In this document: positions 53,136 to 63,944 of the stretch, piece after piece
Numbering within the stretch: the stretch's first letter is position 1
Layout: each line of letters opens with the position of its first letter
Assembly: GCA_023101885.1 (NCBI GenBank)
Contig: JALPQD010000005.1
Coordinates: forward strand, 2,065,020 to 2,129,019
Source: Typhlomys cinereus
Taxonomy: Eukaryota; Chordata; Mammalia; Rodentia; Platacanthomyidae
Reading direction: 5' to 3'
Length of the DNA stretch: 64,000 bases
Notes under the pieces: model-generated
What the model was told of the DNA's origin: nothing
Database searches by the model: none
Seen by the model: the letters and a program-made list of their open reading frames with translations, nothing else
Translations under genes and position numbers: made by a program

Positions 53136-53700
53136 CTCTGCGCAGCCGCAGGATAAACCTCAGCGCCAGGAGCGCCACAGAGCAAGAAGCTGCGTGGCCC
53201 ACGTGGGAACAGATTCCCTTGAGATTTCCAGCCAGAAAAGACACAAGGACTGGTCCGGGGGAGTGGATTCCTGGTACTGACGGGTCTGGAGGGGGGGTCC
53301 CTTGGTGATCGGCACTGGATTTCTGCTTTTTGTCTTGTTTTGCAATGCCGGGGACTGGACGGAATGTGCGCAGCGCCGATCCAGCTCTGCCGCTGGCTCC
53401 CGGGCCCTTCCGGCCTGTTCCAGCCTCTGCGGGGGCCGGGGGCTTGCGGAGGGGCGTCGGTGCCCACTTTCAAGAGTCACAGTCACACTTGCCAGCGCGG
53501 GGGCCCCGGGGAGGAGTCACTCCCAGCAGGGAGCACCCTGTCTAGGGGGTGAGGGAGACTTGGCTAGTTTGGGGCTGGGGTTGAAGGTCAGGAAGCTGCG
53601 CCAAGTGCGGGTGAGAGAAGGTTCCCGCTCCTGGAAAGCGAGGTTTGTCGCAAGGAAATCTTTTCAAGTGACTTTTTATTTTTTAAGGAAACCAGTCAGT
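53136..53700. promoter_or_regulatory. CpG-richer unique block, possible weak CpG island
   Basis: By eye about 20 CpG sites lie in 53300-53660, far denser than the window average (for example GTGCGCAGCGCCGATCC, GGGGCGTCGG, CCAGCGCGGG). No repeat explains them. Overlapping frames on both strands are a side effect of GC content. It could mark a promoter of an unannotated transcript. Confidence 0.3.
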
Positions 53701-54328
53701 TCGGAAGAACCAGACTACACATTCTGTCCGGTGGCCACTGATTCTTAGGCGCGGGCCTCTGTGTTCCTATTTTGTTCCGAGGTGTTTGATTTTTGTAAGC
53801 GGTGAAGCCCTAGGTGGGAAGCGCTGGTCTGTTCTCGGGTGTCAGGATGCAGGCACCCCCGTCCCTGCTTAAACAAAGCCGGCCTTTCACGGCATCCCCC
53901 CACCCGGAGCTGCTGCAGATAGAAGCCAGGGACTCGAGGGCGACAGCTGGCCCACTTTCCGGAGGGTTCTCTAGCTGCCAGCCAGGACGGAAAGCCAATC
54001 TGGGACTCGCCACTGTACAAACTTGTTTTATTCCAAACCCGCGTCATCCACTGGCTTTCTGTCGTGAATTCTTCTTCAGCTTGGGGAGGCTGTTACGAGC
54101 TGCCGTCGACCTGGGTTTTGAGGTGAACCGTGAGAATAGAGTTCGTGAAAGAACGGAAGGGAGCCCCATTTCCTTTAGCTCTTGGAAGGACAGTGTCAGT
54201 ACAAGGCTGGTCGGTCCCAGGAAGCCTGGGAGGGCTGGTGGGGAAACAGATAAATAGATGGCCTTGCCACAGAGCCCCTCCCACGACAAGCTCTGGCCTT
54301 GTTTTGTTTTCTGGAGTGTGTGTGTGTG
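53701..54328. other. Unassigned unique sequence
   Basis: Moderate GC, scattered CpG. The 147-residue frame 53814-54257 overlaps minus-strand frames and has no recognisable features. Confidence 0.4.
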
Positions 54329-54742
54329 TGTTGCAGTCCGCCTGCATAGTTGCTGATAAATGACCAGAACACAGCTTAAGAGAACAAGGAGTTTACTTTC
54401 TTACGATAGTCTGGTTACAATTCATAGTCCAGCTTGACAGGAGAGCACACACCAACACCAGGGCCGAGGGAACAGGCCATCATAATGGCTGAGAGATGGA
54501 CAATCCTTACTTGCCAGACCAGCATGTCTGGCCAAGTATACAGAAGGATGCCAACTCTCTCAACCAGCTCTCTGTGATTTATCCAGGGCCTAGTCCCACC
54601 CACCATGGGCTGGGGCTTCCCCAACAGCTAGACAATCTCCTTCAGGTTTGCTGTGGGCTTAACTCAACCATCAACTCTCTACAGCTGTGCCCAGAGCTCA
54701 AACCCTCAACAGTCAAGTTGACACCTGTGCTTAACTATGACA
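54329..54742 (-). mobile_element. MT-like MaLR solo LTR, full length, minus strand
   Basis: 414 bp from TGTTGCAGTCCGCC to TTAACTATGACA (TG...CA). GTGTG flanks both sides (54324-54328 and 54743-54747), a 5-bp duplication. This duplication is less decisive because the site is a TG repeat. No internal region is attached. Confidence 0.75.
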
Positions 54743-54864
54743 GTGTGTGTGTTACATGTGCTTGCCCCACGTCTGTTCAGAGGGGAGGTCCGCATACATG
54801 TGCTTATGAGCAGGAGGAAGGCTTCAGTCACTCCGAGCAGTCGCCTCTAGAGCTGCCCACCTTG

Positions 54865-55050
54865 TTTTTCGAGACAGGGTCTTGCGTTGGTCTGGGGCTT
54901 GCTATTTCAGCCAGGCTGACTGGCCGGCCAGCCCCATAGATTCACCTGCCTCCTCCCCTAGGGTTACACATGTGCCGCTACCACGTCCCGCTTTTAATGC
55001 AGCTTCTGAGATTGAACTCAAGCTTGTGCCAAGCTCATTCCTCGAACTTC
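54865..55050 (-). mobile_element. B1/B4-like SINE relic, minus strand
   Basis: GAGACAGGGTCTTGCGTTGG, GGGTTACACATGTGCCGCTA and ACCACGTCCCG are reversed B1 text. GAGATTGAACTCAAGCTTGT may be a degraded ID head. Confidence 0.5.
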
Positions 55051-55104
55051 AGACCTGCGTTTATAGTGCAATGAATATGTGCTACAAGTTGTCGATGATC
55101 GTGG

Positions 55105-55225
55105 TCAAGAGACAGGGTCTCGCTCTATGGCCCCGAGTAGCTTCCGATCGTCATCCTCCTGCCTCGGCCTCCCAAGAGCCAAGGTTGGCTGCAGGCATGT
55201 GCCACCATGCCTAGCACAGTGTGGT
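55105..55225 (-). mobile_element. B1 SINE, minus strand
   Basis: AGAGACAGGGTCTCGCTCTA, CCTGCCTCGGCCTCCCAAGA and GCATGTGCCACCATGCCTAG are the reversed B1 body. Confidence 0.7.
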
Positions 55226-55965
55226 TTTGTCACGGGGTAGACCACCTATGGGCCACTGTGCAGGGCGTGGAAACACAGGCTCCTGCGGCTCAGGCCTGTG
55301 GGCCTCTCCACAATGCCTCACCCAGGTGGTTTGCAAAACCTGAGGTGATTGACAGATGATGGTAAGGGGCATCTGGGAGCTGCTGGTACAGATATGGGGG
55401 TGCCCCAGGACCCTGGCATGCTCAGACTTGCAGTATTCAGTGCACGAGACCCAGAGAAGCCTATGGTAGTCAGGGCTTAGTATATATGGTCTCTACATAC
55501 GGGAAACTCAATCGAGGCTCAGCCATCTTAGAATGTTGCCACCCACTGCCCAAAATTGCTAAAGTCTTTTTCAAGAGAAACCAGAAGATGTATTTTTTGG
55601 GGAGCGGGAGGAGTGAAACTTAGTCAGATAATGGAAAGTTCCAGAGCTGTGAGTTCCCAGACCCATGCCCTGCTGTCTTGCCTCTGCTTCCCTGTTGGTG
55701 CTGCCCCCCCATTGTGTTCTATGCTGGGGACAGCAGCAGCCCCCGGGAAAACAAGGTGCCCCTTCTTAAGGGCTTCTTTGTTCAGGCCACGGAGGCAACA
55801 GACCTTCAGCTTCTGCTCCCCTCCTATGCTGACTGCTGATAGAAAAGCAAATCCCAAACCTTGTACATTACACAAGACCACCGTGTGCCCAGCACCTGGG
55901 ACTGCACAGTTAGAGACAGTTAAAATGATAACACATGTAGTTTGCCACAACAAAAGTTTGTTAAC
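55226..55965. other. Unassigned sequence
   Basis: A 157-residue plus frame (55556-56029) ends inside the next SINE and has no recognisable features. Confidence 0.4.
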
Positions 55966-55968
55966 AAT

Positions 55969-56270
55969 AGGCTGGGGACGGGTTAAAGCCTCCGCCTCCC
56001 AAGCAAAGGACCTGAGTTTAGATCACTAGATCCCACAGAAAAATGCAGGGTGGATATTCTGTAATTCTGACCCTGGAAGTTAGAGCCTGAGAAAACCCCA
56101 GAGCAAAACATTACGAGGTAGAGCAATCCAGGATGATTCCCAGTGTATCACCCTTGGGGCTCTGAGGGCATACACATTCAAGTGCTCCCTTGTACATAAG
56201 CTCTAGCTCACGTGTGCACGAGGCACGCATACATACACACACATACAAAGTCACATAAAAATGGTTTTTA
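55969..56270 (+). mobile_element. Dominant tRNA-derived SINE, plus strand
   Basis: AGGCTGGGGACGGGTTAAAG (A box partly deleted), GACCTGAGTTTAGATCACTA, body with AGCAATCCAGGATGATTCCC and a diffuse CACACATAC tail. Confidence 0.8.
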
Positions 56271-56309
56271 AAACTCCATAATATTTTAACCTCAAGAACC
56301 ACAACAGCA

Positions 56310-56530
56310 AAAGGCTGGGCCGTAGCTCAGAGGCAGAACACCAGAGAGTGGGCAGGAGGCCGTAGATTTGGTCCTCAGCACTGCATTATCTGGGCATGGT
56401 GGTGGACACACCACCAGCACTTAGGAGGTAGCGGCATGACCATTAGGAGTTCGAGGTCCTCCTCAGCTACATAGTGAGTTCAAGACCAGCTTGGGCATCA
56501 TGAGACCCTGTTTTAAAAGCAAGCAAGCAA
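56310..56530 (+). mobile_element. B4-type SINE, plus strand
   Basis: GGCTGGGCCGTAGCTCAGAG head, GATTTGGTCCTCAGCACTG, then GGGCATGGTGGTGGACAC and GAGTTCAAGACCAGCTTGGG of the B1-like half. Confidence 0.7.
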
Positions 56531-56762
56531 ACAAAACTGTAAATGAGAAGAAAAAAAAAATACACTTCTGTCAAAGATTTCACCCCAACAAATAGCCAGG
56601 TGTCACTATGTCTCCAACGCCATCTGAGCTGCTGGGTGAGAACACTGGGGAAAACTGATTCCGTCATCAACGGTTCCTCTCCAGAAGCCCGGGTGTTGGG
56701 CACAGCACTGGAATTTGCACCTCTTTCTGAGAGGATGTCTCTCTGCCACAGCCTTCTGTACC

Positions 56763-56862
56763 TGCTCTCTCTCTCTCTCTCTCACTTCTTTCTCTCTCTC
56801 TCTTCTCTCTCTTCCCTCTCTCTCCTGGCTCTCCCTCCTCTCTTCTCTCTCTCTCTCTCAGC
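56763..56862. repeat. (TC)n microsatellite
   Basis: CTCT-rich imperfect run with several interruptions. Confidence 0.9.
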
Positions 56863-56889
56863 AACCAGAGGAGACAGATGTGACCAACA

Positions 56890-57025
56890 TGCTTGATTTG
56901 CAGAAGCAGGAACTCAGAGTTGTTTAGTAACTTGCCCAAGGTCACACAGTGCTAGTAAGACAAGAAACCAGGTTTTGAACACAGGTGGGCTTTACTCTAA
57001 ACCTCACAGTTATTCCAAGAGCTCT
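56890..57025 (-). mobile_element. MIR relic, minus strand
   Basis: TAGTAACTTGCCCAAGGTCA, CACAGTGCTAGTAAGACAAG and GGTTTTGAACACAGGTGGGC are the classic reversed MIR core. Confidence 0.7.
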
Positions 57026-58625
57026 AGTGTCGTCTGCTCAGTCTGCATTAGTGTAGGTCTTGGGGCGAAGGGGCTCCAGGGTGTAAGTAGAGGGGCTGCG
57101 CGCTCTTCTACCTGCATCTTAGGTATCATAGTTGGAGGGTGAAATTCTAAAGGCTGATTGACAGTTGGGAATAAGGCTTGGAACAGACCCAGAATGTGGA
57201 CACTTGGCTCGGAGCAGTCATCTGGGTCCCTGGAGCGGGCAGGCTCCAGTTTCAGAGCTTACTGGGGACAGAAGCCAATGCCACATGACATCTAAGTCAG
57301 CTTTGGAGGGTTGAAGGCTTGAGGGGGCAGCGGAGCGGGATGGACCTGGGTGACGCGCGGTGGATGCCGCTGGTTCGGGCGCCACCTGCTGGTGCGATGA
57401 TGTCACTGCGGCTCCCCACCGGGTCTGGCTGCAGAAATGGAAAGAATTTCAAATAGCCGTTGGGATCCTCTCTCAGTTTAGGTTGAGACCTTACCATAGC
57501 AGAGACTAAATTCCCCCAGGATCAGTACAGGCAGAAAGTTGTATTAAGGGAAGGGCAAAAGATTCTCAAAACTCGCAACTAACCAGGAACCCACGAAGAG
57601 AATTTCCAGAGGCACATAGACCCTCCTCAGGGTTTGGCGATTGGTTGTAGCTGCTGCCTTTCAAGGAAATGCCAGACTTTCATGACTACCAAAGTACAGC
57701 AAATGAGTCAACGTCACAAGGTAGGAAACACTCTATCTCCCGAGGCAAGTGTCTACTCCCACCCCGCAGTTGTAAGAATGACAGGCCCCCTGGGATCAGC
57801 GGTGCCCCCCTGTAATCTCAGCATTTGCGAGGTAGAGACAAGAGATCAGAAGCTCAAGCTCCCAGGGAAAAGCACACGATGAGTGTTTAGCTAGGAAGAC
57901 AGTAACTGGACTGCTTTGTAAATACCCGTTATTATGCACCTAGATCGGAAGAGCACTCAGCGCTCAACCTAGAAGCGTGATTCTACAACGGGTAAACTGC
58001 AAAGCTATTATTCAGGTATTACTGAAAAGCACAACTTGCCAAAATGCAGAAACGAGGGACTGTAGACTGCTTTTCCATAACAGGACATATAAGCCTTACC
58101 CACCCCCACCCCAAAGCTCAGGGAACATTTCGGAGAAGGGGGCTGCAAGACTGTAAGAGCCCGAAGTGGCAAAGGGGTAGGTCAGACATTATCTCCTGGA
58201 CATGACAGGGCTGTGATATACAAGATTTCATGGCGCACACACATGCAGACACACAAAATGTACGGGAACTGTCTAATCAACAACTCACCATAACATCAGA
58301 AAGATCTCAAGAAGCTCCACACGTTCCTGAGAGACTGATAAGCACTAATGCTGACGGGGAAGTAAAGGAGGAGGCTTTCCCTAAGGTACATCCACTGATC
58401 TAGGACGCTTGGAGCATGAATCAGGTCAGGCACAGATCATCCAAGACAGACTAGATGAAACACAGTAAGCTGCACAAGCGAAAAGATTTGAAAGTAGGAG
58501 GGAGTCTGGCAGAGGAGTAAAGGGTTGTAAGGGGAAGAGCAGGAGGGATGGATTTGGAACTAAGGGATGAAAATATTATAAATTCACCGTATTCATATAT
58601 GCAACATTAAAAGAAAACAATGAAA
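57026..58625. other. Mostly unassigned, with a B1 scrap
   Basis: 57790-57875 carries B1-like text (CCTGTAATCTCAGCATTTGC). From about 58200 to 58610 the text (TCTCAAGAAGCTCCACACGT, GCACAAGCGAAAAGATTTG) looks like an unnamed old rodent repeat. Nothing coding recognised. Confidence 0.35.
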
Positions 58626-58627
58626 GA

Positions 58628-58720
58628 AAAAGTTCCAGGTCATCCCAGTTACCTAGGATTTGGAGGCCAGCCTGTGTAAGGCTAAATGAGACCCTGTCTC
58701 AGCAATATAAACACGAAATA
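58628..58720 (+). mobile_element. B1 fragment, plus strand
   Basis: TCATCCCAGTTACCTAGGAT, GGAGGCCAGCCTGTGTAAGG and GAGACCCTGTCTCAGC mark the second half of a B1. Confidence 0.6.
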
Positions 58721-59037
58721 ACATGCAGGTCAAAATATGAAGATCTAGGATTAGAAGGTGAAAGGGAGAACTCCTATCCGGAGTACCCAGGATTGGGCCA
58801 CTTGAACTGTCACAGGGGCCCGAGCCCTATTAGATCAGACAACCCGAAGGGAACCCGGAGGTCCACACAAGTAGACAGCTACGAAGCTGGGAGGGAGAGG
58901 AATGAACCAGTGAAGGGAGGGGAGGGAGAAAGAGAAAGGGGAGAGGAAAGGGGGAGAAAGGGAGGCGGGACGGAAGGAGAGGGACAATCACTCATTATGC
59001 TTGTATAAAAGGATAATTCTTAATAAAAAAAAAAACC
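58721..59037. other. Purine-rich tract ending in an A run
   Basis: 58916-58984 is almost pure G/A. It is followed by TTATGCTTGTATAAAAGGA, TTCTTAATAAAA and a poly-A run at about 59023-59034. The AATAAA-then-A layout suggests the 3' end of a retroposed element, possibly L1 3' UTR, but the family was not recognised. Confidence 0.35.
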
Positions 59038-59234
59038 CGAGCCTCTCAGCAATGCATGTTAACAGAGAAGGAATTTCAATTAATTTTACGCCCTCCCCCC
59101 ACTTTCCGGATCTCAGACGACGTTCTGGGGTCACTTCTACTTTGCAGCCGGCAGGTGTCAGCACACCACTGTTTCAGGGAGGACTTGGAACCTAGAGGCG
59201 ACCCCTCTGTGTGCTTGGCAGAAGGGTTTCCGTT

Positions 59235-59385
59235 TCTGCTGTACATTATTGATTAGGGTTGGTGGGGGCGCGACACACGTGGCCGTCAGAGGACAAGCTG
59301 CAGGGGTGTGTTCCCCCCTGCCGCGTTCTGGGGATCAAACTTGGGTCATCAACTTGGGGGCAAGAGCCTTTATCAGATCCATTTT
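59235..59385 (-). mobile_element. B3/B2-like SINE relic, minus strand
   Basis: GTGGCCGTCAGAGGACAAGC, GCGTTCTGGGGATCAAACTT and GGGTCATCAACTTGGGG are reversed SINE text. Confidence 0.5.
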
Positions 59386-60265
59386 AAGTTTTCAAAAACG
59401 ATGTCAGAAAACCTCCTAGCGATTTTTCCCCCCTTCACGCGCTTTACAAACGCCAGTTCTGACCGCTGGGCTCTGAATGAGACCTTGTTCTCGTTCTTAG
59501 AGTTCTGAGCTGTCAAGAGTAAGGAAAACGTTTACACCGCAAGAGATGGGTGGTTCTTGTAACGGAAAGTCTGTAGGACTTTTCTGGGCCGTGCAAATAC
59601 GTGCTTCGGGCAGAATATGTGAATGTGTGATCCCGTTTCCCCCTGTCCTCAGGGTGTGGAGTCTGTTTTCTACATTTTATTCTGTTCTTTCTGTGTCTAA
59701 GTCAGTTTTGTCCTGGGGCTGCCTCGCCTCAAGTTGCAAAATGGCTGCAGCAGCTCCAGGCCTTACTTCCACTCTCTCTCTTTTCCGAGCTCCAGAAACC
59801 CATCGCCCAGGGTTCAGTGGCCTGAACTGAATGTTCATCCTTTTCTTAAGGCAACACCATGGCCCGGGGACAGAGGTGTCTTGTGCACCTGATCCAGAAG
59901 TACGAGTGGAACCATTGACGTGGGGGTTACAGTGGTCGGAGATGGAAGCAGGTGGCCACGCCACGTCCCCCCAAGAGCAGTGAGTCAGTGCGCACATGCT
60001 TGCTGTGATCAGCTCCCTGCGCTTAACATGGCTCTGGGTGTCCTGGGTGGTCCCGTCCTTCTCACGTGGGCGATGCAATGAAGACGAACCTCAGGTCGGT
60101 GCTGAGCCCAACCTCGACCAAGAGAACAGCGACCCCCTCCTAAGTGTCGTGTTGCCAGTGGTCCTACCATCACAGCGGCTAGACTGGACATAAACTGGAC
60201 AACCTCCTTTAAGCCGGTTCACCGGGGACATCCCCCACCCGAACAGACCCCAAACTCTTTCTCCA
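59386..60265. other. Unassigned sequence with ancient-repeat scrap
   Basis: GTTGCAAAATGGCTGCAGCA at about 59735 is a phrase of a common ancient mammalian repeat; the family is not named. The rest is unassigned. Confidence 0.4.
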
Positions 60266-60670
60266 AATTCCCACGTAGTTCCTCTACCCTGGTCGTGGCT
60301 CCGGTTCCCCACGCTCCAGTCCGGAGGTGCCCTAGGACCCCCTTCTGCTGTCCCATCCGCCTCTGTCCTCTTAGCTTCCACGGACGCCGTCTTTCTACTT
60401 CTCCCCTCCGGATTCTCTTCCTCCCTCCAGACTTAGCCAGAGGGTCGTTGGCATCTCAAAAACACCCTCTGCAGCGGCCCCTAGACTGCGCGCTGCGCCC
60501 AAATGGCCTTCGCCATCTGCTTTGGGCAGCACAAGCCGCTGCCGGAAATCACGGCACGTTTACGACACTGAGTATTTACGACAGTGATGGACTCCGCTGC
60601 GGACTGCGCACAGCCCTGGGGGCTGACTGCTGCGGTCTGTACTGGGGGGTGGGAGGCACGAAGCGGCTCC
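60266..60670. promoter_or_regulatory. CpG-richer unique block
   Basis: Clustered CpG (for example CCACGGACGCCGTC, CTGCGCGCTGCGCCC, CTCCGCTGCGGACTGCGC) in non-repetitive sequence. No TATA or recognisable exon is visible. It might be a small CpG island; the observed/expected ratio was not calculated. Confidence 0.25.
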
Positions 60671-61040
60671 CCCTCCCCTACTCAAGCCTTTCTCTCCAGG
60701 TTCCCACTGGGCCACTGTCTTGACGTATCTTGTGGGGGCCTGTCCATTCACCACTGGGGGAGCAGAGGGGAGCTGGCCCTGCTGGGGAGACAGACCCCCC
60801 CTCCGGTCTCCAGGCGTCAAGCAGAATCAGCAGGGGACATTCCCAGTCTGGGATCTACTGGATTCGTAGTGAATCATGCAAGTCACCCATGTCTGCAGTC
60901 ACCCCACTTTCTATCCTCCCAAGGACATTTTCTTACTCTCAGAGCTCCCCAGTTGACCTGCCTGGGTGGGATCGTCCCAGTGTTCTTTGATTGAGCAGGA
61001 GCCCGTGGCTGGGCTATTCAGAAGGCAGTAGGAGACTGAG

Positions 61041-61042
<2 letters not shown>
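60671..61042. other. Unassigned sequence
   Basis: No repeat or gene recognised. Confidence 0.4.
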
Positions 61043-61090
<48 letters not shown>

Positions 61091-61145
61091 CGCGTGTGTG
61101 CGCGTGTGTGTGTGTGCGCACGCACGTGTGTTTGTATGTGTGTGT
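61043..61145. repeat. (TG)n/(CG) mixed microsatellite
   Basis: TG run with interspersed CGCG steps, all alternating purine-pyrimidine for about 100 bp. This type of tract can form Z-DNA. Confidence 0.95.
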
Positions 61146-61555
61146 ATTCATTTCTGGCTGTTATTTTAAAGTATCAGGTCACTCATCAGTGAAGTTGGCA
61201 CCAGCATCGTGGTAGCTCACGGACAAGGAACAGAGCCTCAGAATGGCGGAGGCCCGCGGCGACCAAACTGGGCATCCGTAGAGAGGCAGGTGCAGGCAGC
61301 TCCTTACACTTCCGCCACCAGCCTGTGTTCTGCAGGCTGGAGGAGGGAGGAGCTAGAGGGCTGGTTGGGTGGCACATCCGGCTGTTCCAACTTTGCCTGG
61401 TCTCTCCGCTCCTGTGCCTACTGGTCTCCAAGTCCGTCTTCTCTTCTCCCTACCACAGCTTTTCAGTTGTTGTAAACCCAGTTACTATGAATACAAAGCT
61501 TGCTACTCATCCAGCAAGTCAGTTCTTGGCGTACATGACCCTTATCTTGGAAGGT
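61146..61555. other. Unassigned sequence
   Basis: No repeat or gene recognised. Confidence 0.4.
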
Positions 61556-61750
61556 CTTTTTTAAAAATGTTTTATTTATGTGAGAGGGGGGGAGCCCCCC
61601 CTCTGCTCTATGCATGCCATGGCACGTGGGTGGAGGTCTCGAGACAACTTTCAGAACTCATCCCTCTCCTATGCATGGGTTCCTGGGGATGGAACTCAGG
61701 TCTGCAGTTCTGCACACAAGGACCTCACGGCTGAGGCATCTCCCGACCTC
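61556..61750 (-). mobile_element. B3/B2-type tRNA SINE, minus strand
   Basis: AAAAATGTTTTATTTATGTG tail, CATGCCATGGCACGTGGGTG, GAGGTCTCGAGACAACTTTC, GGGGATGGAACTCAGGTC and a reversed head near GGCTGAGGCATCTCCCGACC. Confidence 0.65.
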
Positions 61751-62399
61751 AAGGTGGGCCTCACTTCATCAGTGCTCCACGGACCCTGTGGATCCACACA
61801 GGAGGAGAGGCTTGGCAAGACTAAGTGACCACCCAAAGGTCCCAGCCGGAGCACACAGCTGGAACTTGCTCTCAGGGCGTGCGCCCAGCCAGCGCCCGCA
61901 GGTGGCCCGGGGCCCCTGAGTTGGGAGAGTGTAGCGAACACAGCTCTAGGTGACAGACTTTTGTCTGTCTGTCTGCTCTTCTCCTTACCCCTCCCTCACT
62001 CCCACGGGTGGCATCTAGGTCCGTGGCGCCCTCAGTTCCCTGCCCCCTGCTGGGAAGCAAAGCAGGTTTGAGGGTGCAGCAACCCCACCTTCTCATAGGC
62101 CTCACTCACCCACTCCCTTCTCCAGACCCACCCCTTTGCCTGTTTGCCCCCCTATAAATGCTTGGGGGTTGAAAGTCACCATCTCCAAGGTCCCTGATTG
62201 ATTGGTTGATGGCTCACACTTCATTCTCACAGGAAGCTCCTTGCTTGGGGGGCCTTCACTCCCCGCGTGCATCTTGGGGCTGTGCGTGTCCAGGACATTA
62301 GAGCCTGAAGCACGTCTAAGGCCAGGCTCAGACTTGGCCATGTTTCCCAGGAAGCCTCCTCGGAGAGGGAAGTTGGAGCAGAGACGAGTCAAAGATGTT
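61751..62399. other. Mostly unassigned, possible MIR scrap
   Basis: AAGTGACCACCCAAAGGTCC then CACACAGCTGGAACTTGC (61822-61870) resembles a MIR core. The rest is unassigned. Confidence 0.4.
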
Positions 62400-62770
62400 T
62401 CCAGGCTTCCTTGTGGGGAGCACCGGGTGGATGATGCACTTCAGCCAAAAGGACCAGAGTTCAGATCCCACGTAAAATGCCAGGCTGGCAGGGTGGCCCG
62501 CCTATAATTCCAGCCCTGGAAGGCAGAGCCTGGGAACCCCCAAAACAAGCTGGCTAGGCCAGACTATCCCTATAGGTGAGCTCTGAGTTTAACTAGAGAC
62601 CCAACCTCCAAACACTGAGGTGGAATGAAGGTGGGATTGAGGATAAATCCCACCTTGCGCCTCTACACTCAGAAGTGCTCTTCCGACGAGGCACCAGCAC
62701 ACATGTGCACTTACACACACGTGAACACACATGTACACACAGATACATCCTAAATACGTGAACATTTTTT
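62400..62770 (+). mobile_element. tRNA-derived SINE with long body, plus strand
   Basis: GGACCAGAGTTCAGATCCCA B box, TGCCAGGCTGGCAGGGTGGC, TATAATTCCAGCCCTGGAAG, GGCTAGGCCAGACTATCCC, GTGAGCTCTGAGTTTAACTA and AGAGACCCAACCTCCAAAC, then a CA-rich tail. It shares its layout with 17022-17302. Confidence 0.65.
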
Positions 62771-63415
62771 AAAAAAAGGAAATAAGGTCAAAGTGTGAGA
62801 GTGGTAAGCTATAGTGTAAGAGGCAAATGTGGAGAGAGGAGGGGGTAGGAAGTGTGTATAGGGAGGCATTGAGTTAGAATGTACTCCAGATGGAAGGAGT
62901 ATGTGTGCCAAAATCAGAGCCAAAAGAAACTTTTTTTTTTTCCTGGAAATGCACTCTGTGCTCCATGACCTCACGTCACCCCTCTGGCCAGGGAGGACTG
63001 AGCATTTACAAATAGCTGATCATATCCAGGGTTCCCAGCCAGCAGCCAAGTATCCAGTCAATTCATTCTAGAAAGACTTAGGGGTGGGTGATGGGCAGAC
63101 TGGGTAAGTTATGGGGGGGGTCAGGTGTCTTTATGACATCGTTGGTCCTGTTCTCTGGGATTTCCAAAATGCAGGCTATGGTTTTCTGATATTTTCCATA
63201 TGTCACGAAATTTATGAGTCTGATCTCATAGAACAGGCAGAGCTGGGAGGCAACTGGCGACCAGTTTGGTTCCTCTGAGAAAAGATTCAACTGTGTTTCT
63301 TCCAGTGAATGAATCCTGAATCTTACACTTGAACAAATAGAAGATGCAAATCTCTTGCATTCTTTGATAATTTCAAAAACAATCAAGTGGGGGGGGCACA
63401 TATTTTAACCAAAAT
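62771..63415. other. Unassigned sequence
   Basis: No repeat recognised. The 107-residue minus frame (63078-63401) has no family resemblance. G runs lie near 63112 and 63391. Confidence 0.4.
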
Positions 63416-63700
63416 GTCATTGTTGCAAGGCGTAGCTGCCTTGACAAATTAGAAGCCAGCAAGGCAGATGGTTCTTGTTAACTTTTGCTTCCGGCCAGCA
63501 GGCAGGCATTTAAACTAATATTGCAGAGAGGTTTAACATCATGATTACCCTGTTTGATTATTGCACTTTCCAGATAATGGTTTTTTGCAATTGTATCTTG
63601 CAGCTAAAAATTAAGTAGTGACTTCTGGGTATGCACGCCGTTCTTTAATAAAACGAGGCCCAATATAATATTCTCAGAGGCTGAGCAGTAATATAGAAGA
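63416..63700. promoter_or_regulatory. Candidate conserved noncoding element
   Basis: Non-repetitive, with TGTTTGATTATTGCAC, CCAGATAATGG, TTTTTTGCAATTGTATC, AGCTAAAAATTAAGTAG and an inverted CAAGGC...GCCTTG pair at 63427-63444. The density of such sites and absence of repeats suggest a regulatory element. Conservation was not tested. Confidence 0.35.
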
Positions 63701-63899
63701 GATTTACTGGTGTCCAAATGAGTGAGATCGCAGAGCCTATAGGATTCTCATTATTTTCTCAAGTTAAATTCCAAAGAATGCTGGGAATGGAGCTTCAGGC
63801 GGGATGATGTCTGGCGGGATCTTGGGTGGGCTTTCCTCTCCCACATGGGTAGCTAAAGAATTCTTGGTCTTTTGACTGTGTGCTGGAAGATGTCTCTTA

Positions 63900-63900
<1 letters not shown>
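63701..63900. other. Unassigned sequence
   Basis: No repeat or gene recognised. Confidence 0.4.

Positions 63901-63940
<40 letters not shown>
63901..63940. repeat. (CA)n microsatellite
   Basis: About 20 perfect CA units. Confidence 0.95.
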
Positions 63941-63944
<4 letters not shown>

